Below are positions 53,842 to 64,000 of a stretch of 64,000 nt of DNA, in pieces (the stretch's first letter is position 1; every line of letters starts with the position of its first letter). A program made the position numbers and the translations under genes. Source of the DNA: Symbiodinium natans (taxonomy: Eukaryota; Sar; Dinophyceae; Suessiales; Symbiodiniaceae); NCBI GenBank assembly GCA_905221605.1, contig CAJNDS010002432.1:124001-188000 (forward strand), written 5' to 3'. The notes under the pieces are model-generated. The model had not been told where the DNA came from. It saw only the letters and a list, made by a program, of their open reading frames with translations, and searched no databases.

Positions 53842-54438
53842 TCACACGCCGGCTTCGGCCGCTGCAGACGCCAACTCAACGCGCCTGCGGAGGGCCGCGC
53901 GGGCCCTGTGTCCTCGGGCGAGGACGCAGAGATGCTGCAGTAGCTGGCCATGCACGGCTACCACTTCCCCACCTTCACGAGAAGCAACGGCCTGCGCCAC
54001 GTGCAGGAGGGCCCTGGCGGCCGTCGGCTCCCATGCGCCAGTCGTCTCCGCGACGAGCGGCACAAACCGCACTCCTTGGGCCCGGCATGCGTCAGCAATG
54101 CCAAGGTGCCCAGCTTTGACATCCGCGTAGGTGGTGGCTGCCGCGAGGCTGGCCTTGGCTGCCTCCGCAAGGGTGTGCTGCCGCTGAGGGGCCGTGACGG
54201 CCAGGTCGAATGCAATAGCACTTCCCATGAAAGAGGGCACGTAGATGTCAGCTGGGCGTCTGGTTGCGATCTGGGTGTCTTCAGGTCGTTGCGGCAAAAG
54301 GAGGCCTGGGCGCTCTCGTTCTGGTTGCATGCCGGCTCTGTCCATCCACCCAGCCAAGGCATCACGCAGAACATTGTGTCGCAACGTCCTCTCCCCCCCC
54401 GCAGAGCATACCCCAGCATGGTGCGAGAAACGATCCAT
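53842..54438 (-). pseudogene. RLE-type LINE: CCHC finger and restriction-like endonuclease domain
   Basis: In this frame the RT segment is followed by CPRCDGVMDRFSHHAGVC (C-x2-C-x8-H-x4-C) and then RRPADIYVPSF, AIAFDLAVTAP, TYADVKAGH and VRFVPLVAETTGAW. Spaced Asp, Asp, Lys and Glu residues fit a PD-(D/E)xK nuclease as found C-terminally in R2-like LINEs. Assignment of the exact metal ligands is tentative. Confidence 0.7.
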
Positions 54439-54445
54439 GACCCCA

Positions 54446-56226
54446 TCACATCTGGGGCACTAGGTGTCTGTTGGGCTGTCCGCTACTCCCAGTCTCTGGC
54501 GGACTTCCGCCACGAAGGCGGCTGGCTCCATGCGCGTAGGCCCAGTAGGTATGGCGGCCAAGAAGGCCCTGGTCCCCAAGCTCAGCTTCTGAGCGGAGGA
54601 TTGCCCTGGCAGTCGGCGTGGCCTGACGGAGCTGGGTTTGCCAGGCAGCCTTCTCAGTGCGAGCCGTGAGCTCTCGTTGTTTCGAGGTTAGGGCAGCCTC
54701 CGCAGCAAGAGGCGGATCAGCATGCAAGGCATTGTACTCAGCCAGAGCGCGGACCACCAGAGGTGAGGCGCTGAGAGCCCGGTCGAGATAGTGTGGATCA
54801 AGGCGAAGCGCGCATGAAGCAGATCCTCCCACCGAGGCCAGATATGCGGCCGGAGCATCATCAACAGCAGAGCGGAGCCCCAAACCCACGTAGACCACAC
54901 CGCGGCAAGCCTGCGCCCACTGCTCATCGCCCAGGTGCACCCCAGTAAGACCAGCAAGGCAACCCCGCACCTTGGCATCGAAGTCGCCAAGCACAGTGCG
55001 GTGGGCTTGAGGCGGAACAATCCGCATGCTGTGGACGAGCCTGGCGTGTCCAGCCCCAGCACGCAGGAGGCGAAGGCCAACCTGCGGGTCCTCCAATTCC
55101 GCTATGGCGTCCAGCAGCAAGCCGGCCTTGCGCACCCTGTCAGTGGTGTGTTGCGCCACAAAGGCATCATCCCCAAGCGGAGCGCCCAAGAGTTCGAAGC
55201 TGCGGCGAACCATATTGGAATCCCCCTGGCGGAGCATAGCATCGGGAAGGTGTGCCGCAAGTTCCCCTGGCGTAGTGCGGCCAACGGCCACAACTTCACA
55301 TTTGCTCAGGTTGAGGCGCAGGCTCAGCTCCGGAGCCCGGCGTTGGATGTGTGCAAGTGCGGCTGCAACCGCCCCAACCTCGCCTGCAATGATGCCATCA
55401 TCCAAGTAGAAGAAGCTGAGCTCCAAGCCCATTGCCGAAAGCTCCTCCGCCAACGGCTGCAGCGCGACAGCAAAGAACAGAGGCCCGAGGGGGTCTCCCT
55501 GTTGCACGCAGGCTGCAGAGCGCAGCTTGTAGGAGCCGAAGCGGAGCCATGTGGTGCCGCCGTAACACCAAGTCGCCCAGCGGGCAAGGTCTGGGAACTG
55601 CGACGCCACCTTGGACAAGACTTGTTGCCGAGAAACGGTATTGAATGCATTTTCAAAGTCAAGTTTGAGGAGGACTCGGCGTTCAGCAGTGTCGTGGCGC
55701 GCCATCCACTCCCTGGTGGCATGAATGGCGGCCTCGGCCCCGGCCGGCACCGCTACACCCACTTGGGCCGGAGCCAGGCGCTCCCGCGCCGCATTTTTTG
55801 TTTGCGCCATCAGGCACTTCCCAGTCAACCGTCTCAAAACCTCGCCTATGGCGATGGGCCGCAGACCGCCTTTTGGTTTGGGGACTGCCACAAGTCCGGC
55901 GCCAGCCAGAACTGGGGCAGCCTCAGCACAGGCTTGACCCCGCGCCAGGAGCGCGACCACTGCAGCCAGCTGCTGAAGCAAGGCATCCCTCGCACCAGGT
56001 AGGCAGGCCTCATGGAGATGCTGCACTCTGAGCCCAGTTGGTCCAGGGGCAGCACTAGATGCAAAGCCACGGAGCGCCCGAGCGACCTCTTCAGCGCTGA
56101 CTTCCGGGGCTGGTGGTTGAAGCTGTGCTGGTGGCACGGCTGGTGCAGGGTGGACAGGGTGGAGGCCTCGAAGGGCCTCCGCCACAACAGGAGTTTCTGG
56201 GCAAAGGCCCTCGGCCATGAGGGCGG
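54446..56226 (-). pseudogene. RLE-type LINE: reverse transcriptase domain
   Basis: About 590 codons without a stop. Motifs in order are SAAPGPTGLRVQHL (early finger), RPIAIGEVLRRLTGK, LKLDFENAFNTVSR (motif A, catalytic Asp), VQQGDPLGPLFFAVAL (motif B), FFYLDDG (motif C, catalytic DD) and LNLSKCEVV. The catalytic residues are all present. It ends by frameshift just before the CCHC finger. Confidence 0.9.
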
Positions 56227-56745
56227 CGCAAGCTCTTTGCCGTCATGACCTTCTCTGGCAAGGTTGGTGGCAATGTCCCGCCTTTGAGCGGCAGTAAGTT
56301 GGTGGCGCTTGCCCTTCTTGGGGAGTTGGCGGCTGGCCCACAAACTCATCCGCTCACCGCTGTCCCAACGTTGAAGACGGTCCAGAGTGTAGGCAGCTCT
56401 GGCACGGGAGTGCTTTCGGCCACCCCTAGCTGGCGCGTCGAGCGTACTCTGCGGGAGCATCAGAAGCTCGCGCCACGATTGAGCATCGTTGTGATGCACA
56501 ACGGCAGTCAGGGCCCGGCTGAGGGCCCTGTTCCAAAGGTAGCGGGCCGCAGAGGGAATGTGCCGAAGTGCGGGGGTACCCCCAACCTGGATCTCCTCAA
56601 AGTCCGGCAAGTCTGGCAGGCCAGCCTCGTTGGCCGGCCTGGGAACACCTTGAGCCGCACGGGCGGAAGGGCGGCAGGTGGGATGAATCCCCACCTGCGT
56701 GGCCACGCTGGAGCCACATTCCGGGCAGCGCTGGCGGTTGTGCTG
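56227..56745 (-). pseudogene. RLE-type LINE: second zinc finger and linker
   Basis: From CPECGSSVATQVGIHPTC the frame runs through a Leu/Arg-rich linker to AREGHDGK. There a 2-bp insertion (near 56226) shifts the frame away from ACAALMAEGL, the expected continuation at the start of the reverse transcriptase segment. Confidence 0.65.
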
Positions 56746-57200
56746 TTACATCCAGATGGCTGGGACTTCGCCCTGCAGAGCTCCAGAGAGGTGAGCATCT
56801 ATGTATAAGCGTATGTTGGCCTCTGAAGCCCAGCCGCGAGCCCGGGCTGGATCACTACAGACACAAGATGGAACGGGGCAATACATCCGTGAGGGGGCAG
56901 CAGCGGGAGCAGCGGGAGCAGCAGCGACTGGACCCAGATCAACTTGCATGGTATCCCCTCGCAGAAGTGAGCCGCTGCGGGCTCGTCGGACAGGTCCGGC
57001 CCCGGGTCCGGGGTTGGAGGCCTCAACCCTTTTCCCTCTCCACGGCCAGCCAGCCCACCGGCTGCGCCTCGGCTTTGACTGCCCCCAGGTGGCCCGCTGC
57101 TTCTCAAATAAGCGGCACGGGCGCCGGCGTGGGAAATGCGCCTGCCATCTCGGACCGGCCCACCAGAAATTGGAGCTAGTTGGTGACGGCTGCTCCCCAG
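56746..57200 (-). pseudogene. RLE-type LINE: N-terminal zinc-finger segment
   Basis: The frame contains KRVEASNPGPG, then an Ala/Pro-rich stretch and a C-x4-C finger continuing into LYIDAHLSGALQGEVPAIW. It stops at a TAA that is in frame with the next finger, QRCPECGSSV. Upstream of about 57210 the open frame continues only because of the ACC-rich minisatellite. Confidence 0.65.
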
Positions 57201-57259
57201 CATACTGACTCCACCAAAAGTTGAGCAAGCAAGTCAGTTGTGCTCGGACTACCCTATTC

Positions 57260-57672
57260 AGTGTACCACCACGAGACCACCACCACGACCACCAACACAA
57301 CCACCCGCACGGACCCCCGCCACAGACCACCTCCACGGACCAACCACCACGGACCACCACCACGGGACCACCACCACGGGACCACCACCACGAGACAACC
57401 ACCACAGGACCACCACCACGGAACCACCACCACGAGACCACCACCGCGGACCACCGCCACGGACCACCGCCACCCGGCCACCACCATGGGACCACCACCG
57501 CGGGACCACCACGACGGCCACCAGGGACCACCACCACACCACCACCACGGACACTGCCACCACCACGACAGACCACCACTACCAAAGGAGCACCACCACC
57601 ACGGGACCACCACCACGCTGTGGGACCACCACGACGAACACCACGGGACCACGGACCACCACCACGGGCATT
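57260..57672 (+). repeat. ACC-rich minisatellite
   Basis: Imperfect tandem units built on GGACCACCACCACG with lengths of 12-15 bp. It produces Thr/His/Pro-rich and Val/Trp/Gly-rich frames that are not genes. Confidence 0.95.
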
Positions 57673-57699
57673 CGGGAAAACCCCCCAAAACCCCAACCG

Positions 57700-58020
57700 T
57701 TTTTCTGGCTATGGATTCCCTTTCAGTTGCTTGGGCGCACATGCCGCTTGGGCGAGGAGTTTCACCTGACTCGCAAGATAATTGGTGTTTTTGGGTGCAG
57801 ATGCCATTCGCACCGGATTCATGGACTCATCTTGATAAAAAAAAAAAAACCTTTCAGCCCCAACCCCTCAGCACCCCAAAACCACCCAACACCCGACAGA
57901 ACCCAAACCATTACAGCAAAAGCAAAAAACAAAACCCCCCCAAAACACGACAAAACTCCGGACACAAACCCTATACAATTTCTATTAAACCCCAAAACCC
58001 TACACCGTAAAGCGTAAAAC
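57700..58020. other. A/C-rich stretch without an identified gene
   Basis: From about 57838 the plus strand becomes A- and C-rich (runs of A, CCCCAAAACC, ACCCTAC, AAACCCTGAACCC). The last 40 bp contain CCCTAAA-like variants reminiscent of telomere repeats on the opposite strand. No gene seen. Confidence 0.6.
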
Positions 58021-58024
58021 CCTG

Positions 58025-58330
58025 AACCCGGGGGATCCCAAAAATTCCCGGAATTTGAATTCCTAGGCTTTTTCGAGAGCTGCTGCTGATATGTGATCGT
58101 GAGGCCGAAGCCCCTTGAACAGCTGGCGGGCGGCGACCGTTGAAGGTGAAGGGGCACCCACGTCATCACTGTTGCGCTGGAACCTTAAATCCAACCCGGC
58201 AAGCCCAAACCTCAATCCGGACAATTCCTAAAATTCCGGGAATTTTCAGCTCCAGGTGATTCCCAAAATTCCCAGGATTTTTAGACAAAAAGTGTTAAAA
58301 TTCCCGGAATTTTCAGGATCCCCCTGCAAG
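58025..58330. repeat. dispersed AATTCCCGGAATT palindromes
   Basis: AAATTCCCGGAATTT-like perfect or near palindromes occur at about 58038, 58227, 58265 and 58295 within 300 bp, with variants of the centre (CCGGG, CCAGG). They could form cruciforms or be relics of a small inverted-repeat element. Confidence 0.7.
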
Positions 58331-58962
58331 GCCCTCACAAGCAGCCAAATAGACCGGAAGAGGAGGCGGGGCATCCGACGGGGCGGCCGCAGAGCGAAAA
58401 TAGGGTCGAGCCCGTAGCCTTTTATGGGGATATACTTATTTTCAAATTAACTTATTAAAATAATACACTACGAATGAAGTAATAAGCGTACGCATAACGA
58501 AGAAAAACCGTCCAAAAGCCTGAAATTTGTAGATCCACCATATTCATTCCTTATCTTTCACTCTATTCTCTATTTCATATCCTTCATAATATTCGTGAAT
58601 TCCTTTCGCTTCATTGCGTTCTTTCACCCCTTGATTATTATTATTCATGTGTCTATTTCATTCATTTCTAATAATACAAAAACAAAGTATAATAAATATA
58701 TGAATAAAAGAATGAATGAACCTACGAATGAATGATATTCCCGTCCTGAAATTTGTGAATGAATGATATACCCGTCCTTATATTTCTTACACCCCCCTCA
58801 CACCCCCCTTACACCCACCTTACAAGAATTTTCAAAAAAATCCTGGTGAATTTTCGAGCTCCCCCTGTAAGGCCCCCCCGCAAATAGCCAAAAGGAGTGG
58901 GGGCATCCGGCAAGGCTGCCGCAGATCAATAAACGCGGCCGAGCCGGTAGCCGTTAATTGCC
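58316..58962. repeat. two diverged copies of a 125-bp module flanking AT-rich DNA
   Basis: AATTTTCAGGATCCCCCTGCAAGGCC... (58308-58430) and AATTTTCGAGCTCCCCCTGTAAGGCC... (58849-58962) share a series of matching blocks ending GTAGCC.TTA. The 420 bp between them is AT-rich with GAATGAATGA and CACCCCCCTTACA short repeats. No gene seen. Confidence 0.65.
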
Positions 58963-58969
58963 AAAATTT

Positions 58970-61530
58970 CATTATCAGAATAGAAATCTTGGAGGAGGAG
59001 CGTGGGCCAATCACCTTTGTGCTGCAGATTCTGACCACTCAACACTCGACTCACTGGACCTCATCAGCGGCAGCTCCTTCTGTTACGGTCACTGCCTCGA
59101 GGCCGAGCATCTGGCTTTGTACTAAATGCATTTCAAAAAACAGCATCTGCATGGGGTGCAAGGCTGCTTCAACATGGCTTCGACTGCGCAAGGCCGTCAC
59201 CGCTGGAAAATGCTTGTCGAAGTAGAGGCACAGTTCGACTGCCAGATGGCGGAAGAACGCCTGCTTCGAGAACTTATCATCCGCTGTCGAGGAGTATCAT
59301 CAGCTGGTTCCCGCCTTCTCGAGCCTTACTGGCCATTGGAAACCTCAGGGACGTAGGTGAAGCACAAACACTTCTCAATGAACCAAGACCATTTGCGACC
59401 GTTGGCCTCCACCGTCTGTGCACATGACATGCCCGCCTTGACCCCTTTTCTCCTGTAAGCTGTTCCATGTCGAACGATGTATAACAATCCCCACCCCCTT
59501 CTCGAGTTTGCGGGGTATTGAGGTGAAATTGCTTCAGGGTGCTTCACCATGCTGTGAAGCAACAGTCACCAGATCAGATCAATACTCGTAAAGGCCCAGG
59601 GTATGCCCCCAGCCTTCTTCCTTTTGATGCAATCTTTCAGTGACCACTCTTTTGGCCCCCCCCCTCCCCCCGTGTAACAGATGAAGGCATCTGCACTGGG
59701 CGTGCATCGACGGAAAGCAGACATAAGAAGTCGAGTATTCCTGTTTTCGTCTTGCGCTTTTCATGACACTGAGAAATTGCAGAGCGAAGGCTCTTGTGAA
59801 AGGCCTTTCCATGAACTCGTGCTCCTTTTGCTTGATCTGCGAATTGCCAAAGCCAGCAACCACCGCAAGTGAGTCGTCGACTGGCTCGCCCAGGTATTGC
59901 GAAGATGCCGGTTGATGCATCACTGCCTGAAGCATGTACCATGCGTGCCACTGATTGCAGCCACTGCACAGAGCAATTTTCCGACTCTGTGAGATGCACT
60001 GAGATGCACTGAGATGCACTGAGATGCACTGAGATGCACGGGGCCTGAGCCTTCCTTAGCCGCAACCCGAGCTGCGGAAGGCCTCACCGAGCGCCTCAAA
60101 TCAGTCACCACGAAAACTCTCGAAAGGAATGGCTCGGAATCATCTCACAAAACACCAGTGCTGCCAGGGCCTGTATCTACCAGCTGTGTCGCGCCTAGCA
60201 GCATCCGGCATAGTGAAGGCTTGTCAGACTGCCAGCTGCGTTGCAGCACCTTCTTCCCCGCCCTTCCGTCAACTCGTCCTGGCTGTCATCCTCACAGCTC
60301 GCGCCAGCAACCCGTTCAATGAGCAAGCGACTGTGCCGGACTGTGCCACTGTAACGCCAGGAGGTCGTGACAAGTACCAGTTGGCTGGGCAGGCCTTGGC
60401 TTCGGTGGTATGATGATGCTCGCTTCCAGATTGCTCGCCTCAGCCGCGCGTTGGTCAGATGCTACGCCAAACAAGTGTCGTTTTTAGGGCTTTTAGGGCA
60501 CGCCACCTGAGCTCATGGGGCGTCCATCGAACTGCGGAGATATTCCTGCAGCTTCCAGAAAAGCTCACGTTGATGGAGGCATCCTGGGCAAGTGCTCCAG
60601 CGCTTTCTGGCCTGTGCGTTCACCGGGACTGGCTGCTCTGGACACGTCAAACCTAAGCAATGAGGGACTACAAAAGTGCCAGCAAAAAAATGCAAAACAC
60701 AGCGCAAAAAAACTCCAAACGCTACAAGTCGGCACAACGACTGCGCTTGCAATTCTAAAGGCCCAGCGAGTCGGACTCGCCACTCTCCAGGGGGGTGAAT
60801 GTCAACATGCCCTCCGCGGGTGGCCGGCCTCTGCCGCGCGAAAGCGGACGGCACAAACCATTTTAAACTGAGGAAACGGGTCCGCGCATGTTATTGCACC
60901 GGACAATATTGGGCAGCTATGCAAAGACAGGGCCATCTCTTGTCCAAGGGAGTGGCCTGGCCCAATCATTGGCGACGGTTGCGGAGATGGGCTTAGCACG
61001 CAGAGCAATGGCAATGAGCAGTCGGTGGAATGTGCGAACTTGTGAAGGTGTGACACATGTCGAGCCAAGGCCCCTGCTAAAAGTGCGGCTGATGTGTCTG
61101 CCCACCACCGCCAGAAACTTGCCGACCTTCCACCAGTCTGTTCGGAACCAGCGGAGCCGACTCACAATCCGTTTGTAAGTTTGGTGAAGGTGTCCCGGGC
61201 GCCGGCGAATCGAACGTCCTTCAGGCCGGAAAGAAGACAACAGGTCAAGGCCCTCCACAGTCGAAGAAGCCTGGGCAATGCTCAACTTTGGAGCTCGACT
61301 AAAGTTCTGAGGCGCAAAGCACCACGCCGTTCCGGAAGATTGACCAATAGAGGCGAACGCAGACTCCACGCCTGCTCGTCAACCCAAGTTGATGGGGAGG
61401 GGGGGGTTGGGTCGGTAACAGCAGCATGCGAGAGAACATAAGAGACACGCACGAAAACTCTGCGAGCCGGGCATCTGCCAATGATACCCTCGAGCACACC
61501 TTGGCGGTTGTCTTTTGGAAGCAAACACGC
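58970..61530. other. stretch without a confirmed gene
   Basis: No frame has a recognisable motif. Protein-like patches on the minus strand (about 59330-59520, VEANGRKWSWFIEKCLCFTY; 59700-59860, QKEHEFMERPFTRAFALQF; 60990-61360) could be exons of the intron-rich gene type seen elsewhere, but I could not link them. A 10-bp tandem repeat lies at 59988-60038. Confidence 0.4.
59988..60038 (+). repeat. 10-bp tandem repeat
   Basis: Five copies of GAGATGCACT in perfect tandem. Confidence 0.95.
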
Positions 61531-61532
61531 TT

Positions 61533-62690
61533 TCATGTGCCAGGTGCCACCAGAAAGCTTGGCTTGTGCGTGCCGTCACCATCGTCCGGATCCTCTCTGT
61601 AGAGAATCAGGCCTTGGGGCCAGGTTGCTGCCAACTACTTCAGGCCTGAGGGCCCCCGTCCCAGCCTATTTGGTACAGGGTAAGTCCGCGTTCTGCACCA
61701 AACTGCAGTAATTTTGTCGTCCTGGTGAAGGCCGGGCAGGTAGGGTGCTGGAAAGTCACGCCCAGTGCGGTACAAGAAAGCCCCGTCTGAGGCACAAGCA
61801 CTTCCAGCAAGCGAAGGCATTCCCGGCCTAGGTAGTTGGGACTTCAAGTCACAAAGGTTGTACGGAGGCGTCGTCTCTCGAGCTTCTTGAAGCACAGCTT
61901 CCGACGAACTCCAAGCTGTGTCTCGATGTTCTTGGCATCCTTCGCCGCATCCAAGCTCCTGGCCAAAGGTGGGAAGATTCGCTAAAATCCTGCTCAAACT
62001 GACCAGCAGCCTGATATACTCCAGCTCGGCCGGGGCAAACGGCTTCTTCGCCTGGCCCAGCTGTTCTCCCAAAACAAGTTGTGGCCAAAGCAGGCGCTTC
62101 CTGTGGCCAGTCCATCCAGACGACGTCGGATGTATACACCTATCAGAAGCCATTCGAGAACATCCCCATCCGGCAATAACTTCACTGCGGCCTCTAGTCT
62201 GTCTGGAAGGGACAGCCCATGATCAATGGGTATGAGCTTCAGCCTGGCAGAACACCGAAAGCGAAGCTGTGATCGGAAGAGCATGTGTTGTGTTTTTCTC
62301 CCACCTCTTGTTGTCGGCAACTAAAAGGTTGCCGTCGTTCCTGTCCAGATTCACGATCCGGACCTCCGTCCCAGCTTCCAAACACGTCAAATGCAGATTA
62401 CAGGTGCACTGATCTCTGAGTCCAATGCATCCAGAATTCCAATTCTATGCACAGATGAAACACTAAAGACCTTGGCGTCTTTAGCGAGTCTGGAAGCACA
62501 ACATAGTCAGAGTAGCGACGCGAGTGGCAGCTTGGGGCCCCCTAGGCACCGAGCTGACATCCCGAAGTCGCCAGAGGTGCCGCATGAATTCACAAATTGT
62601 TGGAACGCTCCAACTTTCCATTCAACCTGCCAGGCAGGATGCAGCTTGTACAGAGAGCTTTCGGACATGCTGACGTCTGCTACAAGTAGC
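61533..62690 (-). CDS. phosphatidylinositol 4-kinase-like catalytic domain, at least nine exons
   Basis: Nine minus-strand exons restore one continuous PI3/PI4-kinase-type catalytic core: 62555-62690, 62429-62470, 62305-62363, 62192-62243, 62101-62139, 62004-62051, 61887-61939, 61666-61721 and 61533-61612. Landmarks in order are WKVGAFQQFV, VHRIGILD, the catalytic loop NLDRNDGNLL, the activation-loop IPIDHGLSLPD, VVWMDWPQ joined to AKKPFAPAELEYIRLL, LGVRRKLCF, GAERGLTLYQIG and LILYRED. This pattern fits the type II/gamma PI4K-like family, which phosphorylates phosphatidylinositol (some plant members phosphorylate proteins instead). Introns are 49-165 bp: four GC, two GA and two GT donors, all with AG|G acceptors. 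Every junction falls where the family frame needs it. The N-lobe exons upstream of 62690 were not found. A TGA ends the last exon at 61533, but a further splice is possible. Exon 1's left splice site is uncertain. Confidence 0.8.
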
Positions 62691-62699
62691 TAGACATGC

Positions 62700-63140
62700 A
62701 GGCGCCGATGATTGATAGTGATACCGTGATGAGGAATCGAGCACCGTGGAACCCTTACCCTGATGGCGAGAAAAATATTGGTTTCATGAAGAAGGGGCGC
62801 TCTGCGGGCTTCAATGCTCTAGGACTCTTTGCTTGCATTTGGCCTCGCACACGAGGACTGCCCAGGAGGAGCCATGCAACAATGAAGACTTTTTGCACTC
62901 AAGCAGTTCATGCAGATGGCCCGTTTCTTTCGGTGCTCCCGTCTGGGAACTCCGTGTATGGAATGGGGCTACCGGGCCGCTAGACACGGGCGAGGTTGCG
63001 GTGGATACCAGTCTCCCGTGGTGGTGGGTGGGGCGGTGCCTGTGATGTCAGGTCTGACGCCCTCTCGGGGCAAGCTAAAGACATGTTGTTCCTTTGCTCT
63101 TTTGTGTTTTTGTCGGTTTGTAAGAAGGGTGCCGGCAAAC
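62700..63140. other. stretch without a confirmed gene
   Basis: Upstream flank of the kinase-like gene, where N-lobe exons or the 5' end would be expected. I see no convincing kinase N-lobe motif. A plus-strand frame at 62696-62983 has no known motif. Confidence 0.4.
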
Positions 63141-63159
63141 TCAACTCTACTTCTACACT

Positions 63160-63905
<746 letters not shown>

Positions 63906-64000
63906 GACCACGACGAAAACAGCGTTCGCGGATCTGTGAGGAGGTTTCAATGCAAGTGTAACACATCAATTGTCACAATCCTATCATCCATGCAGGAAAA

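Larger units (their letters stand above)
53842..57200 (-). mobile_element. decayed LINE with a restriction-like endonuclease (R2-type layout)
   Basis: Read leftward it has, in order: a short basic region with VEASNPGPG; N-terminal zinc fingers (YCPVPSCVC...IDAH, then CPECGSS...HPTC); a linker; reverse transcriptase; a CCHC finger (CPRCDGV...HHAGVC); and a C-terminal nuclease-like domain. This is the domain order of single-ORF, restriction-like-endonuclease LINEs. At least three lesions break it: a TAA between the zinc fingers near 56748, a 2-bp insertion near 56226, and a frame change near 54450. GC content is higher than in the neighbouring array. There is no sign of the AGGTGAATTTTA end, so it is unrelated to the array. 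Confidence 0.8.

Noticed and set aside
53842-56745. Introns as the explanation for frame breaks in the RLE-type LINE.
   Set aside because: The breaks are 1-2 bp shifts or single stops with directly continuing homology, leaving no room for an intron; decay is the simpler reading.
57221-58017. Thr/His/Pro-rich and Trp/Val/Gly-rich frames of 160-260 codons.
   Set aside because: Produced by the ACC-rich minisatellite; open in several frames.

Overview
The window looks like nuclear DNA of a dinoflagellate, probably a symbiodiniacean-type genome. The evidence is in the sequence. Four minus-strand genes make sense only if short introns with GC, GA or GT donors and AG|G acceptors are removed, which is the known dinoflagellate splicing pattern. 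A possible relic of the dinoflagellate spliced leader (TGGCTCAAG) caps several retroelements. Fragments of DIRS-type tyrosine-recombinase elements and large amounts of satellite DNA are also present. I found no rRNA, tRNA, CRISPR array or bacterial-type operon.

Layout: 1-5.9 kb holds the truncated end of an intron-rich minus-strand gene and one isolated candidate exon, and is otherwise featureless. 6.4-8.2 kb holds two G/C-rich tandem arrays, the second cutting into a tyrosine recombinase remnant (to about 9.5 kb). 9.96-12.35 kb carries a P-loop NTPase gene. 13.8-15.3 kb is a cluster of micro- and minisatellites. 15.7 kb has a small DIRS RNase H remnant. 16.1-18.4 kb is a diverged long-unit repeat. 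18.46-20.14 kb is a six-exon gene with a hydrolase-like GxSxG motif.

The centrepiece is 20,601-53,392: nine retroelement units, all transcribed leftward (minus strand) and joined head to tail. Each begins on the plus strand with AGGTGAATTTTA or a close variant. Units 1 and 2 are 8.6-kb, nearly identical LINEs with ORF1 (zinc finger plus coiled coil), ORF2 (APE-type endonuclease, reverse transcriptase, RNase H, zinc fingers) and an unusual conserved ORF3 downstream. Unit 8 is a 5'-truncated LINE of a second family that also has ORF3. Units 4 and 5 encode a small Cys-rich protein of their own. Units 6, 7 and 9 are 2.1-kb elements with no convincing ORF, and unit 3 is a short fragment. Two families of small hairpins with compensating stem changes are scattered through these units. 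One also lies inside coding sequence, where it adds an A-S-x-x-A-E-G-like peptide.

After a 100-N assembly gap comes a decayed LINE of the other endonuclease class (restriction-like endonuclease, R2-type layout) at 53.84-57.2 kb. A CCACCACCACGGGA-type minisatellite, AT-rich DNA with AATTCCCGGAATT palindromes, an intron-rich phosphatidylinositol 4-kinase-like gene (61.53-62.69 kb, minus) and a 0.7-kb ACT/AGAACT microsatellite close the window.

How they work together: the host genes are sparse, unrelated to each other and all on the minus strand. Most of the window is repeat and retroelement DNA. Units 3-7 and 9 have no replication enzymes of their own, and shared ends suggest they are mobilised by LINEs like units 1, 2 and 8.
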